From Grammothele lineata (taxonomy: Eukaryota; Basidiomycota; Agaricomycetes; Polyporales; Polyporaceae), in contig NDFF03000011.1 of assembly GCA_002150815.3 (NCBI GenBank), positions 124,001 through 188,000 on the forward strand: a stretch of 64,000 nt of DNA, read 5' to 3'. A model generated the notes under the pieces. The model was not told the origin of the DNA. It was given only the letters and a program-made list of their open reading frames with translations, and made no database searches. This document shows positions 40,382 to 53,026 of this stretch, piece by piece (the first letter of the stretch is position 1; every line of letters starts with the position of its first letter). The position numbers were made by a program, and so were the translations under genes.

Positions 40382-40807
40382 TTTCTCGCTGCTCACCGAT
40401 GTGGAAGACCTGTCCACCATGTATCATACATTCATGCTCTTGCACGTTTAATTTTACGGTATAATCACTGCCCCCTCGCATTCATCGTCCGCGCCGTTCT
40501 CATGCTCAAGCAAATTGCGGCCGGCACACGCATTTTCAGTCCAAAGCCTGGTTGCCGGAAGTCGTGTCTCTACTAACGAGCAGCACCGCATAGCGCGGTT
40601 CAGCTGCTGCGGATATAGCCCTACTCTCCGGTGAAAAGGAAACGATGCACGTGCATTACGGGTATTAAGGGGTGGTATATAGGCTACGGATGGAAGCACA
40701 GGAAGACACGAGGACAGGAATAGCACAGACGCAGCATCGAGCACCCAACGCAACCACAAACGTCAAGGAACGATAACACTCTCCAGCCGGTCTTCAGTAG
40801 TCAAAGC
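40382..40807. other. Intergenic, convergent 3' ends
   Basis: Lies between the stop codons of TIM9 and the peroxiredoxin gene. No gene or repeat is recognised. Confidence 0.6.
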
Positions 40808-41712
40808 TCAAGCCTGAACCGCCTCAGCAGCCTTGCCGAGCTCAGCAACGGTCTGTCCCTCGGGAACGGCAGCGTCCGCCGCTGTGGCGGGGGCAGGTGC
40901 GGCGTCGCCCTCAGCAGCGGGGGCGGGCTCGGCCGCCTTCTTCTCCTCCGCTTCGAGCTTGTCCAACCACTTGGACACGAACTTGACGTGCGCGCTGTAG
41001 TTGACCGTCGTGTCCAGGACGTCCCTGCGCGCCAAAGGGAGAACAAGTGGCGTCAGCGTCACATTCCGTGCTCCGAGAAGTGCGGACTGGCGATGGAAGC
41101 GCGGGTTGGGGGAGAGGGGAGCACAGGTCGCAGGCACTCACCGGACGACGCCCTTGGAGTCGATGATGAAGGTCGTCCGCGCGGTCTCTGCGAGGCCAAA
41201 GAGGCCCTTGCCGACGCTGTACGCCTTGCGCGCGGTGCCGTCAGTATCGCTCAAGACCGGGTACTAAGTCGGGTGTTAGGCGGGGACTAAAGAGGCGAAT
41301 AAGGGCGGCAGCGCTCACGGTCAACTTCTGCTTCTCGACAAAGGCCTTCTGCTTGTCGACCGCGTCGGAGCTGACGCCGACGATCTCGACCTTGGACCGC
41401 TTGAAGAGTTCCTTGTCTGTGCAGCAGACGCGCGTTACACTCGTGCGTAGCCGCATGTAGTAAAGCCGGCCACTTACCAGCAAGCGCGTCGCGGAACTGG
41501 CATGCCTCCTTTGTGCAGCCATACGAGCCTGACGGAGTGGCGGATTGGGACAAAGGATGCGTATCTCACAACTGCATGAACATACCGGACTTGGGGTAGA
41601 AGAAGAGGGCGATGGGAACGCCCTTCTCCTCAGGGTTGAGGGTATAAGTCTCTCCGTCGGCCTTGGGGAGAGAGATGGTGGGGGCGGACTTGCCAACAAG
41701 AGCGTGCACCAT
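40808..41712 (-). CDS. Peroxiredoxin, PrxQ/BCP type (Dot5-like)
   Basis: Start ATG 41712 (MVHALVGKSAPTISLPKADG), stop TGA 40808-40810, four exons, about 210 residues. The active site FFYPKSGSYGCTKEACQF has the peroxidatic Cys and, five residues later, the resolving Cys, the arrangement typical of bacterial BCP and plant PrxQ and of yeast Dot5. Conserved following segments are VEIVGVSSDAVDKQKAFVEK, YPVLSDTDGTARKAYSVGKG and TTFIIDSKGVVRDV. The enzyme reduces hydroperoxides with thioredoxin; Dot5 is nuclear in yeast. The C-terminus carries an Ala/Pro/Glu-rich extension of about 45 residues beyond the usual end, which looks disordered. Confidence 0.93.
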
Positions 41713-42967
41713 GGCTAATGATGGGGTGTCGTGGGCGGGGTATCGTCAGAGGTCGTAACGCGGGAGTATGCGCGCGAGTCTCGGAGTCGAGCGTCGAGGT
41801 CGAGAGAGAGGGTGCTCTGCGATGGCCAGCAGGTACAAGGAAGGGGGCTTGGGTCCCGCTTCTGATCGCCTTTTATGTGGGGCGAACGGCTAGGGGCAAA
41901 CCCTGGGCCGCCGCTGGGATCCGGAAGCTTCTGCGGGCTCTAGATCTTCGCGTTGAGCGCAGCGGCGTGACCGTGTGGACACCGCGCTGGGTTGGTGCGG
42001 CGGCCTCGGGGGCTTTTGGCGACTCGGGTTCGGCTCGCGGTGACGAACCATCGCAAGCGAGCTACGAGGCTGGCTAGGCAGGGGCTGGAGCGGAAAGAAG
42101 GCGGAAGGCGGCGGAAGGGATGCGTCGCCTAATGCGAGAGGAGCCTCAGTTGAGCTTCTGGGTGAGATACTGTGGCTGGAGTGCGCTGGTGCGGACGGAT
42201 CAGGTGTTGGGAGGAGGGGATACGGAGGCGTCCTCAGGGCGAGGCCGGAACGTACTCACGTCATGGTGGAGGCGCGTGAAGGCCACGCGACCGACGGGCT
42301 AGCTGTGAGGTGGAAAGTGCCGGGGAGTGGTGCAGGTGCGATCAGGACACGTACAAGTATATCATCGCATCACCGTCCCGGAGAGCGGTGCTCATGCGGG
42401 GAAAGAGGCACGGTGAACCAGACAAATTCGACCACACCTCGACCACACATTGTCGCCGACGATTGCTATGTGTCGTATTCGATGTGTGCCATCACAACGG
42501 AGCTCGCAGACGCGATTTCGGCGAGAGAAATACTATATATCCAACGACTTCTTCAAGAACACGTCGAACAGGGCTTCGGGCTTCTCGGCGACTGGCATGG
42601 TTTGGCCAATGAGAGACGCGCATCCCGGGCCGCAGAATGCAGGTGTACCACGGTGCCGCTACGGTGCCGCGCATGCCACGACCGTACGAGTCGGGAGACA
42701 GCACCCGCCTGCCCGGAAACGATTCCCACCTGCAACAAAACCGTAAGAGGACTGACAGACTGACACCAACGCGAGCGCAGACACCTGATCCCGCTCGGCT
42801 CACGACGCCACACCCGGCAACGTCTGTACCGGGCGCGGACCATGTACCGCCCTCGCGCTCCCACAAATCCCCGCCCTCGCGCCAAGGCGCGGCCTATCAC
42901 CCTCTCTTTCGCCCCCCTCGCTGCCTCAGACCGTCTCTCGGAAGCTTAGATCCTCGTTTAAGGAGCC
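41713..42967. other. 1.25-kb divergent intergenic region
   Basis: Between the starts of the peroxiredoxin (minus) and acyl-CoA ligase (plus) genes. It is purine-rich on the plus strand in 41720-42260 and pyrimidine-rich in 42840-42930, the latter probably the core promoter of the ligase gene. The open frames here are not supported. I see no repeat or RNA gene. Confidence 0.5.
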
Positions 42968-45236
42968 ATGCACTACAAGTCGCGCTACCCGCCGCCCCCG
43001 CCGACCCCGATCATCAACATCCACGACCTCGTCTTCAACTCGCCCGCGCAGCAGGAGCCCGCAGACAAGCTCCAGTTCGTCGAGCCGCTCGCCGGCAGGA
43101 AGTGGTCCAGGAACGAGTTCCGCGAGCGCGTGCACGACTGCGCGAGGAGTGTCAGACGCCCCATTTGCACGAGGGAGAATGGCACCATTAGGGAGGGCGA
43201 GATGGTCGCGGTGATGAGCACGAACTGCGTCGTGAGTACCGTCCCTCCCAACATCCATCATCAGTGCACAGCGAACCTTGCTCCTTCCCTGCGCGCGGGC
43301 GCGGGCGGGCACGAGGCGACGCTGGGCGCGTGAAGTGACCGGGCGTATGTACCTACCGACGCCTTCTTCTTCCCTTGTGCAGGAGTACTGCGTGCTCGTC
43401 CATGCGCTATTCAAGAACGCCATCCCGATTGCGCTCATCCCGTCCGGAGCGACCGCGTTCGAACTCGAGCATCTCTTCCGCACCTCCGAGGCGACGCGCC
43501 TGTTCGTGCATGCTGCGCTCCTCCCTCAAGCCCTCGCCGTCGCGCACAAACTCGGGCTGCCGGATGAGAGGATTTACATTCTCGAGGGACGTGCGGAGGG
43601 CCGCAGGCGGCTTGCAGAGGCCATTAACGAAGTGAGGAAGCGGAAACTCGCCCGCGTGCCTAGCCGGGCGGTCAAGAGGGACACGCTCGCCTATCTCGTG
43701 TTCTCGAGCGGAACGAGCGGTTTGCCTAAAGGTACGTGCGTCAGTGTGGTTCTTGCGGGAGCTGATAGGCTTAGACTGTGGTTTCCGGGGCGCCCGTAGC
43801 GGTCATGGTCTCGCACACGAATGTCGTCGCCTCCTTGGTCCAGCTCGCGACCGCGATGGCGTTCGAGGGCCCGAATCCCACGTTGGAGGTTCGTATCCGA
43901 TCGTGATGGGCGTGCAGAGAAATATCCTGATGACTATCGACGCGCCAGAAAATTCAACTAGTCATGCTCGGATTTTTGCCCATATACCATAGCTACGGAC
44001 TGCATTTCATCTGCCTCCGAGCTGTGGTCGGCGCTACGACGACAGTCATGATCCCCCGTTGGAATCCTGACGTCGTCCTGGATCTCATCCCAAAGTCGGT
44101 CCGATCTCCCCGGTCTTGTTTCGACTCGTCTGACGCACTTATGTTCCAGGTTTCGCATCTCCATTTTGCCACTCACCCCACCGGCGGTTTTACAGTTGCT
44201 GAACAACAGGCGCGTTCGCGATATTGATCTCAGCTCGATAGTAAGCGTGGGGAGCGGCGCAGCGCACCTGCCTCCCAAGGTCTCCAGGGCGTTCGCGTCA
44301 ATATTGAAGAATGTGGATAAAGTGTTGGAGGGTACGCAGCTTCACAAGCCATCCCTTTCCCCCGCTAACACTCCGGTGCAGGTTATGGCATGTCAGAATG
44401 TGTGAGCGTCGTCTCGTCTTGCGCTCTTATTTCTCCTCTAACGATGGCATATATTGACTATTACACTGTACAGACGATCTCAGCGACCCGCGCTTGCCCA
44501 GAGGTATTCGGCGGCCCCAAAGTCGGTAGCTCCGGCATCCTCCTGCCCGGGGTCGAGGCGCGCATCGTGCGAGACGACGGCTCCCTCGCGGGCCCTGGCG
44601 AGCCCGGGGAGGTCTGGATCAAGGGCGACAACGTCGCGCTCGGCTACTGGCGCAACGAGAAGGCGACGCGGGAGACGTTCGGCGACGGTTGGCTGCGCAC
44701 GGGCGACCGGTTCCGGGTGGACGAGGAGGGACATTTACAGTGAGTTTGCTCGAATTCTCTGGGATTGCGTGAAGCTGAGGTTCGTGCGGCGCAGCTTCGT
44801 GGAGCGCACCAAGGACGTGTTGAAGGTGTCCGGGCAGCAGGTGTCTCCTACGGAGATCGAGAACGCGTTGCTCGCATACCCTGATCGTCTCGTCTCGGAC
44901 GTTGCTGTGGCCGGGGTTCCTGGCGGACGGACATCTGACGAGAAAGTGCCTCGCGCTTGGATTGTTCTCAGCGAAGAGGGTCGTCGACGGGGCGAGAGGG
45001 CGGTTGTCGCAGCGTTAAACGCTTGGGTGCAGAAGAATCTGAGCAAGTATAAATGGCTCAGGGGCGGGATTGAGATCGTTGACGATGTGAGTACACCATT
45101 CATCGTTATTTTTGGATGCCTATCCTCACGTAATGATCTTTCATAGATACCCAAGAATCCTACAGGGAAGGTTATGCGTCGCGTGCTGCAGCAGCGCTTT
45201 GAGGAGCAGCTTAAGCTCCCTCAAGCCAAGTTGTAG
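42968..45236 (+). CDS. Acyl-CoA synthetase, 4-coumarate-CoA ligase-like
   Basis: ATG 42968 (MHYKSRYPPPPPTPIINIHD) to TAG 45234-45236, about 8 exons. Adenylate-forming enzyme motifs are in order: LAYLVFSSGTSGLPK (A3, P-loop), then AVMVSHTNVV, LGFLPIYHSYG (A4), the EGYGMSE motif (A5, formed across splice junctions), GEPGEVWIKGDNVALGYW, DGWLRTGDRFRVDEEGHL (A7/A8), ERTKDVLKVSGQQVSPTEIE, and PKNPTGKVMRR with the catalytic Lys (A10). It therefore can form acyl-adenylate and acyl-CoA. The 4CL-like group in fungi activates fatty acids or aromatic acids, in cytosol or peroxisomes; no C-terminal SKL is present (the end is PQAKL). Substrate unknown. Weak splice points are at 43887 and 44096. Confidence 0.9.
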
Positions 45237-45526
45237 AGTCCTGGGAGAGATCTATGTATTATATTGCTGTGTTATACACACTTGTATCATCAGATGTATA
45301 CGCTGAATCACTTATACGCATGAGCGGATAGTCGCCAGCGGTCCCGAATGAGTAGCCAAAGCGAACATCCGGAACTCCGGGATTGCCATTCCTGAAACGC
45401 CGTGTATGTGACGCAATAGCCTCGATCCGCGGTGGCTGCTCTCGACTCCTGCCCTTAACCCTCTGCTCTCCCTACACTCGCTTCGACCATTTACGGCCCT
45501 CTTCGGTGTCGCAGGGTACTTTTATA

Positions 45527-48463
45527 ATGGGCGGTGACGACACAAAACGTTCCTCGAAGCACAAACATCGTCATGACAAGGACGATCGCGACCACAAGAG
45601 CAAACGCAAACACAAGTCCGACAGGGATGGTGGCAGCAGCCGGAAACGGTCGCGCAAAGACGACAACGAGCACCTTCACATTGTGGACGATGACCCCAAC
45701 GACGACATATGGGTCGAGAAGAACATCGACATGGACGGCGAGATTGTGCGTGGTCACTCCCTTAGTGCGTTCTGGACGCTGTTCTGACCTCTGACGTGGG
45801 ATCAGCAGCCGCTGGCCGCGAATATCCCTTCTGCTGAGGACCTCAATCTGAAGACAAGAGCAGAGGCTAGTCCGGGGGATCCTCCACTCCCGACCCCTAC
45901 GCGTACAGAGACAACACTGAAGAGAGATGACTGGATGCTCGAACCCGGGCCTACCACGTCCGCTGTCACCGCCTCTTCGTCCTCATTCAAGGCTTCTCGT
46001 GGAGATGAAGACGTAGACATGATGGACGGCTACGGCGACGTCCCTGCGAATTCGCGGAATATGAGCGGTGGTGTGGACTTCTTCTCCAGCTTGGGTACAG
46101 AGAGGAAGAAGAAACCAAAGCCAGACGTTCCAAACCCTGACAAGGTATGCTCCATCTTTTCCTCTTCCCCCGCGTATCTCGCGGGCTCAAGCCGTCCCCC
46201 GCATTCGTAGCTACACATCAGCCACAGAGAGCTCAATACCGCGCTCAAAGAGGGCAAGAGCGTCGACGACCTCCCCGAAGCCCCGCGTAAAGCCGTCGTC
46301 GCGGGCGGTCCCGGCTCGCAGTGGCGCATGATGAAGCTCCGGCGCGTGTACGAGACCGCGGAAGAAGAGAGCAAGTCCGTCGAGGAGGTCGCCATCGACC
46401 GCTTCGGCTCCCTCGAAGCGTTCGAGGAGGCCAAGGAGGAGCGCCGCATCCTCGACGAGCGCGAGGGCCGCCGCGCGGCGCGCGGAGACGAGCGGGGCCG
46501 CCCTGGAGGGCAGGGCAAGGGCAAGGGGCGCGAGAGCGATGGCGGGTACCGGAGCGGGACTGGGGGCGCCGAGCGGCGGATGATGTTCACGGACCTGTCG
46601 ACCCCGAGCGGCGCGACGAGTCGCAGCTCGTCCTTCCGTCGGCCGGACCTCGACCGTGGTAGCGGGCCTCCTACCCCTGGCTTGTCGGATGGTGACGGGC
46701 GTGCGCGACGGATGGAGCCGTCAAAGCTGGGGCAGACGACGGGCACGCAGCTGGCACAAGCGCGAACTCCTATCCCGTCTGCGATGACGCCTTCCCTGCG
46801 GGGCGCGGGTGCGAGCGCAGGGCCAGCAAAACGTGCAATGTCCCCGTCGTCGCTGAACAAGATGCAAGCGAAGGTGCTCCGCGCGAAGCTCGTCGGTGCA
46901 CCGAACGCCGAGGAGTTAGAGAAGGAGTACGAGCAGGAGCTGAAGCGCGCGCACGGGGAGGATACGGAAGAGGGCCGCGGCGTCCGGACGCGCGTAGAGG
47001 TGATGCCGACGCTAGACATTCACGGACGGCTGTACGATGTTGGGCAGGGGAAGAACGACGCACCCGTTAGCTTGCCCGGCAACCGCAGGCCGAAGCCTAA
47101 GGTAAGGTTGGGCTTTCGTGCTTCTGGTTGCTCTGGTCTAAATTTTGTTCAGCCAGTTGAGCAACGAGACCCGAAGACGGGAGAGATGGTCCGCGTTGAC
47201 CCGGACGACGATAACATCACGCTTGGGGAGATGCTCCGGCAGGAAAAGTTCGGTGCTGGTATGGCGGACCAGAAGAACTTGGACGCCGAGTTTGCTCGTG
47301 CCGTGATGACCGATGGAGGGTTCAAGGTACGTGACGGCAATTTCGATTTTCAACACAGACGTTGACTGGGGATCAAAAGAACGACCTGGACTACATCGAC
47401 GAAAACGCGGACAAGCTGGCCAGGAAGAAGATGCGGGGGGATTTCATGAAGCGACAATTCGCTATCAACGGTATGCCGGTTTCTCTGACACTAGGCGTTC
47501 CGAATTTTGCTCAACAAAATCATAGATTACAAGAAGACCATGAAGGTTCTCGCATCATGTCCCTTCTGCTACGGAGAGGACGACTCGTTACCGAAAGCCC
47601 CCATCGTTGCGATGGGCACCCGCGTCTACCTTTCGTGCACTCTCAATGAAGAGCTTGTCGACGGGCATTGTCTCATCGTTCCCATAGCACACCACTTGTC
47701 GACACTGGAGGGTGACGACGATACATGGGATGAAGTTAAGGTGTGTTATGTGTGACTGGATCGATCTCACATTGTCTGAAGTTCGCGTATAGAACTTCAT
47801 GAAGTGCCTAATGCGCATGTTCGCGGAAGAAGACAAAGGTGTTGTCTTCTACGAGACCGTCCTCTCGATCAAAGCGCAAAAGCATACATGCATCGAGTGT
47901 GTACCTGTACCATGGGAGCAGTTCGAGCTCATACCTGGCTACTTCAAGGTGTGTTTTACCTAACGTATTTGCACATCCCGCCTCAATTTCTCACCGCGAA
48001 CATGCACCCAGGAATCTATCATGATGTCCGAAACCGAGTGGTCACAACATAAAAAGCTGATCGACTTCTCTGCTCGCCCGGGTGGATTCCGTCGCGCCAT
48101 GGTCCCCAACCTTCCCTACTTTATGGTCCAGTTCGATTACAAGGGCGAGAAGGGTTACGGGCACGTTATCGAGGGCACGAGTGAAGCGTCCGGAAATGGC
48201 GAGGAAGACGTCGACGAGGGCGAGAAAGGCGGCGGAGAGTTCCCTCGGTGGGTTTTTGCCATTCTTCTCGAACGTGAAGTCATGCTAATGGATGCCACTT
48301 TAGATGGTTTGCTGGGGAGATCATCGGAAACGTGCTCGATATCGAGCCGCGTCGTTGGCGAAGGCCTCGCCGAATCGACTTCCACCAAAATAAGGAGAGG
48401 GTGAAGCAGCTCAAGCGCAAGTACGATAAGTTCGATTGGACAGGCATGATCGAGCGCTCGTAG
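45527..48463 (+). CDS. CWF19: Splicing factor Cwf19 (CwfJ family)
   Basis: ATG 45527 (MGGDDTKRSSKHKHRHDKDD) to TAG 48461-48463, about 10 exons. The N-terminal half is disordered and basic, with Lys/His/Arg/Asp runs. It has DPNDDIWVEKNIDMDGEI and, later, LNKMQAKVLRAKLVGAPNAE followed by YDVGQGKNDA, which are typical of Cwf19/CWF19L2. The C-terminal half holds the two CwfJ domains: MKRQFAINDYKKTMKVLASC, CPFCYGEDDSLPKAPIVAMG, YLSCTLNEELVDGHCLIVPI with the HIT-like LIVP-xHH, then VPWEQFELIPGYFKE, MSETEWSQHKKLIDFSAR, PNLPYFMVQFDY and RRPRRIDFHQNKERVKQLKR. Cwf19 is related to the debranching step: homologues Drn1/CWF19L1 bind the intron lariat or Dbr1. Spliceosomal Prp2 is encoded 28 kb to the left. 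Confidence 0.93.
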
Positions 48464-49427
48464 TGCTCGACGCTCAAGTTCTTCCTGGCTTGTATTACTA
48501 CGGATGTCTCACTTATGGCATGTCACTGCGTATCGTATGCACACAAGGCACCCTGACTGGTCTAGGTCATGCGCATAACTAATCAACCTCTTAGGGAGTA
48601 CATGTTTCTGCCGTGGCCCTAATTACTCTCTACATGTAGTCCGGTCCATCCCCATTTTATTACGATGACTGGTACTTAGGCTCGCAATGACCCGGAGAGC
48701 GGAGAACTCAAAACGAGTAGATAGCATTGACAGCAACAACATCGCGGCTCAGCAGGGTCCATAGCGCGCAAAACAAGACGTCGACGGAGGGTCTAGCGGG
48801 GGGAAGGTATTTGATTCCAGGGCCGATGCTGAGATCAGAGAACATACAATGGAGGTGAGGCCATGTTTGTGTTGTGCGTGCATACGAAAGAGTGCGATGT
48901 GTAGACGAGACTATGGTGGTACAGTATGATGATGGAACCGCGGCGCTCAGGAGAGCCTATAAATTGCAAGGACCAGTCCAAACGACGAGTATGGGCGAAT
49001 AGAAGGCCAAACACAGAGAGAAGTGCGAAAGGGACTTTTGTATGCAGGGAGGCAAGGGTGCAAGCGCGGGGGATATGGGTGGATAACGCAGAACGTATGG
49101 GTGTGTGTATGCGGGTTACGGGATGCTGGAGAGTACAATGAATGGTGGAACGACAGCAGCGAAGCGAGGACAGCATAGCGAGATTATCACACAGACTCGA
49201 CATAAGAAAGACATACACTTCGGCATGTGTCGGCCACCCTCACGCACGACAATGGCTGGGCAGGGGGCGGAGGCATTATAAGGAGTAATGACGATGGAAG
49301 GTATCGCGAAAGGGCGACCACGGCCCGAAGGGCTACCCTCGACGGTCTTGCGATCGTGAGTCGATTCGAGATCGTCCTCATTGGAGACATGTAAGGAGTT
49401 GTTCATGGTTGGATCCATGACAGTTTA
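48464..49427. other. Intergenic, convergent 3' ends
   Basis: About 960 bases between the stop codons of CWF19 and MPS1. I find no gene; the frames near 48835-49220 contain simple Ser/Thr/His-rich translations. The stretch is likely 3' untranslated sequence. Confidence 0.5.
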
Positions 49428-52400
49428 TCACCGCGAGGATTGTCCCATGCCCCGGTTGATGTTCTTCAACTCCTGGACCAGTCTCTGCATTGGCTGTCAG
49501 CTGGGCGCTTTGACCAAACCGTTTGTGAGCACGTACCTCGCCTTCCGCCATTAGACTTTCAGAGGTCCACTCGACGTCCTGTTGTTGTCCCATGCGCAGC
49601 CCATAGATCAACAGCTGCATCATATAATGCGGGTTGATTATCGTCTCGTCGGGGCCGAGCTCCGGCAAGGGCGGGGCCGGTGGGGCAACGAGAGGCTCTG
49701 CAGGAGCTTCCGCTGCGATATCGTTAGCATTCATTCAGACTAACCACAAGAGCGTGACACACATTCTAACCAGCTCTCCTGCAGCAGTTGCGGGATCGTC
49801 GCCCTCTCCTTCGGGTTCCTGTTTAAGCACGCCTTCATGGTCCTGATCATGGCCTGTGGCACGCGGACCTTTAGGTGGTCCAACGATTCGCTCGGATTCG
49901 GCTGCTCGGGAGAGCCATCTGGTGACGTTGGTTTGACTTTCCGGGACACCGGCACGGAGTATTCGGGGAAAGGGATGATCCAGTTATTGTCCGGGATGTA
50001 CTTCATCTTCAGTGGGACACCGTATTCGTAGAACGGGGGTTGACCGTACACCATCTGGTAGAGAATGCACCCGAGCGACCATACATCCGATGGGCGGCCT
50101 ACTTTCAGTCGCCGCATACCCTCAGGGAGCTCGATAGCTTCGGGGGACATGTAGTTGACAGTGCCAATCTGTTGATCACGCTGGATGTTCGTAGTGTCGT
50201 TTGCGATGGCGTTCGCGATACCGAAGTCAATCAACTTCAGCTGACCCTTGACGAGGACGAAGTTGGCGGGCTTGAGGTCTGAGTGGACAATCTTCTCGTT
50301 ATGGATGACCTGTACAGCTTGCAGCATCTGACCCGGACGTTCGTTAGTGAGAGGCACGCGGAAAGCTGGGGGATACACACCTGCTTCCAGTAATATGCAA
50401 CCCATACTGGATCCATGGGCCCTTTCTGCTGCTCCTGCACCAACTTGGCCAGGTCAATCTCCCCGTATTCCATAACGAGTATCAGTTGGCTGCCCTTTCC
50501 GCCAGCAGCCAACTTAAGTTCGCTGTCATGCAATCGGATGATCCGCTGGTTCCCCTCGAGGCGTTTCAACAGAGCGATCTCATTCATGTAGCTCTGCATC
50601 GTGTCCGGCTCGATTTTGTCAAACGAGACGCGCTTCAGCGCGTAAATCTCGTGGTTGCCGGTCATCACCCTGTATACTTTTGACGAGCCGCCTTTGCCGA
50701 TGAGGTCCATCCGCGAATACGGTTTCTTGTTCACCTGCTTACACCTTGAGCATTCGGGCTTCGCTAGAGGTCCATGCAAACACACCATTACTGTCCTGTT
50801 TTGGCCCGCTGGTCCTGGGACGTAACCGGGCGCAGGGAATGGAACGACGGCTGGTTTGCCACCTTGACGTGGCGCCTCTTGTTGTACCAAATCATCGTCC
50901 CATTGAGCCTGTTTGTATGGATCTGGGGCAGTGGGGCTTCGTCGATGCTTATTCCCGACAACGGTAGGTGAGTTGGAGCCGTTGTCGGAATCTTTCCGTT
51001 GATGGCGTAGGTGAGCGTGGGGGGAAGGGGCAGGGGCAAAGGCATGAGCTTGCGCGCGAGCTGGCATGCTGTTAGAGCGTGGGATGAGAGAGGTCGTGAA
51101 AGTCCGACGCACCTGCCTCCTCCGCTTCACGCTTCGCGGTCGCGTAGCCTTCCTCGAGCGCTATCGCCCGTTCTTGCCGAAGCTTCTGCTCAAGCGTTAC
51201 CCTTCGCGCGAGAGTCGTCCCTGGCCGGGCATGGGCGGGCGGGCGCTCGGGAAGCGGGTCGATGGGCGGTGGCGCGTCGCTCAGACTCGCCGAGCGTCGT
51301 GGTCGGGGGGCTATGTGTGTCCCACCCAGGTGCTGCGGTATTTGCGCGGCTGCCATCTCTGTGTCCTCGTTTACCTCCGCAATCTTGTCGTACCCCAACT
51401 GCTTTCCCATCGACCTAGCCGGGCGAATAACGCGTCCCGCACGCTGGTTTTCCTTCTCATCCAAGGACATAGACGCCATACCTGTGGTGAGGAGCCTAGG
51501 CGGTGCCTCGCCCTCACTGTGATCGTCAAGTCGAACGCGTCGGGGACCTCCAGTCTTGCGTCCTGTGGCTAAGTTGGTTGATGAATGTGTGATGAGGCTC
51601 CCCGACGTTCCTGCAGGCGTATTCACAAGCGGACCCGATGCGGTTCTCTGGAATTGTCGAGGGTAGAGGGACTCTTGAGGTAGAGATTCCGACCTTGTAA
51701 GCGGTGGAGGTCTAGAGTATGAGGCGAGTCCGGGCGGCGAACCAGGCTTGGGTGGGGGCGGTGAGTCTTCAGGCGTCGGCGGGGAGGAAGGCTTTGAGGA
51801 ACCCTTAGAGACCCGCACAATCTCTCCGCGAGAGTTGCGCTCGTAGTTGAAGGAGAGATCGGAGAGGTCACATGCAATGGAGGAGTCATCAGAGTTGGCC
51901 GGAGAGACTTGAACCTTGAACGGGGCATCGCGCGACGGAGGCGGGGAACTCCCTGCACTGTCTAATAGCGATGTTCGTCCTTCGACGAGGGTGTAAGAGC
52001 TAGTCATCTTTGAAGTGTCCTGCAAGTGTTCGGGAGGTTGCACAATCTAAGAAAGGTGAATTGGGTGAGCAGACGATCATAGAGCATAGTGGTATTGCCA
52101 CTCAGACGTCGCATTGAACTGAAGCTTGATAATATGGGAGAACTTGCGCGACGCGCTAGAATAAAACACATACAATTACCGATATAACTGTGATTTTTCA
52201 AAATGAAATCGAGGATGCGGACGCGTTCCGATGGTGGAGACACGGTTAGATAGTTGTAATGCTTGAGAGATCCCAGGGCTGCACGAGTAGGTGCGGGAAC
52301 GTCCGGTAGAGCCGAGGATGCTTGAACCGTTTGTCGCGGGACAGTGTTGCGCGTAGAGGGGCTTGTGACGCCGAGGAAGGGCGGAGAAGGAGGTTGCTGG

Positions 52401-52479
52401 TGCGTCGCGGTGTCGGAGGCGGGCGAAGGAAAGAGGACTTAGTTGGACTCGGAAGGCGCCCACGGATAGTTGAACTCAT
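49428..52479 (-). CDS. MPS1: Dual-specificity spindle-checkpoint kinase Mps1/TTK
   Basis: The kinase domain is complete and Mps1-like: [17 protein letters not shown] (Gly loop), [32 protein letters not shown], then [20 protein letters not shown] with catalytic Asp, [12 protein letters not shown] (DFG), [12 protein letters not shown] and [25 protein letters not shown] instead of HRDLK is usual for Mps1/TTK. The N-terminal part is long and disordered, with Ser/Pro-rich regions. The C-terminal exons end at TGA 49428-49430 after [12 protein letters not shown]. Mps1 phosphorylates kinetochore targets to start the spindle checkpoint and acts in spindle-pole duplication. The start at ATG 52479 ([13 protein letters not shown]) needs a 77-base intron with a weak GTCCTC donor to reach the frame [15 protein letters not shown], so the first exon is uncertain. 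A DASH subunit (Dad1) is at 60.8 kb. Confidence 0.9.
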
Positions 52480-52860
52480 GCCCTCCACGAGGCAAAGACG
52501 CGGTCACGTGCAAATTCCCCGACGCGGTATGTACCTTACCGGCGCTTGCAATGCCGGGAAAATGACGTGTGTCGCACCCGAGTCGTCTCCAGGGACTCCG
52601 GGAGCGGTTCTCTGCCAGCCGTTCTTCGACGTCTTTCTCCATGCTCCACACGCCGTCGTATCTACGCACTCGTCCGTGAAAACAGTTTGCCTCCGTGCTG
52701 ATAATGTCTACACGCCGGAATGGCTTGACCCGGAGAGAACACATGCAGTGTGAGTCGCACTGCTCGATACCAAGAAATCGAATGGATGGAGCTCTAACAG
52801 TCACATGTTATCCTAGCTGCCGCACTGTTGGCAATAGCAGCAGCAGCAACAGCGGTGCTT
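52480..52860. other. Divergent promoter region, MPS1 and copy 2
   Basis: Lies between MPS1 (minus) and the interrupted pRiA4b ORF-3-like gene (plus). Open frames on each strand cross it, but neither has a domain I can name. Confidence 0.45.
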
Positions 52861-53005
52861 ATGGTGGAATCTGGAGAGCTCGATCTCGAGGACGAAGATG
52901 AAGGCGAGAGCGAAGAAGGCGAAGACGCAGGCGACGTCGGACGAGACGCGTCGGTCAGCAACCAACCCGCACAAAGCTCTTCTTCCAAGCGGCCTCTCAC
53001 TATTA

Positions 53006-53026
53006 GGGGAGGTCAAAGCTGGGATT
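53006..53026 (+). repeat. Left terminal inverted repeat
   Basis: Starts GGGGAGGTCAAAGCTGGGAT. It contains a GT at 53012-53013 that could act as a non-consensus splice donor. Confidence 0.85.

Noticed and set aside
46030..47019. 329-codon minus-strand frame opposite CWF19
   Set aside because: Antisense shadow of the strongly charged, GC-rich Cwf19 coding sequence.
52439..52804. Minus-strand frame ending in [19 protein letters not shown], reminiscent of a small heat-shock/CS-domain end
   Set aside because: No ATG start, no further similarity to HSP20 or p23, and it lies in the MPS1 promoter; kept as unannotated.
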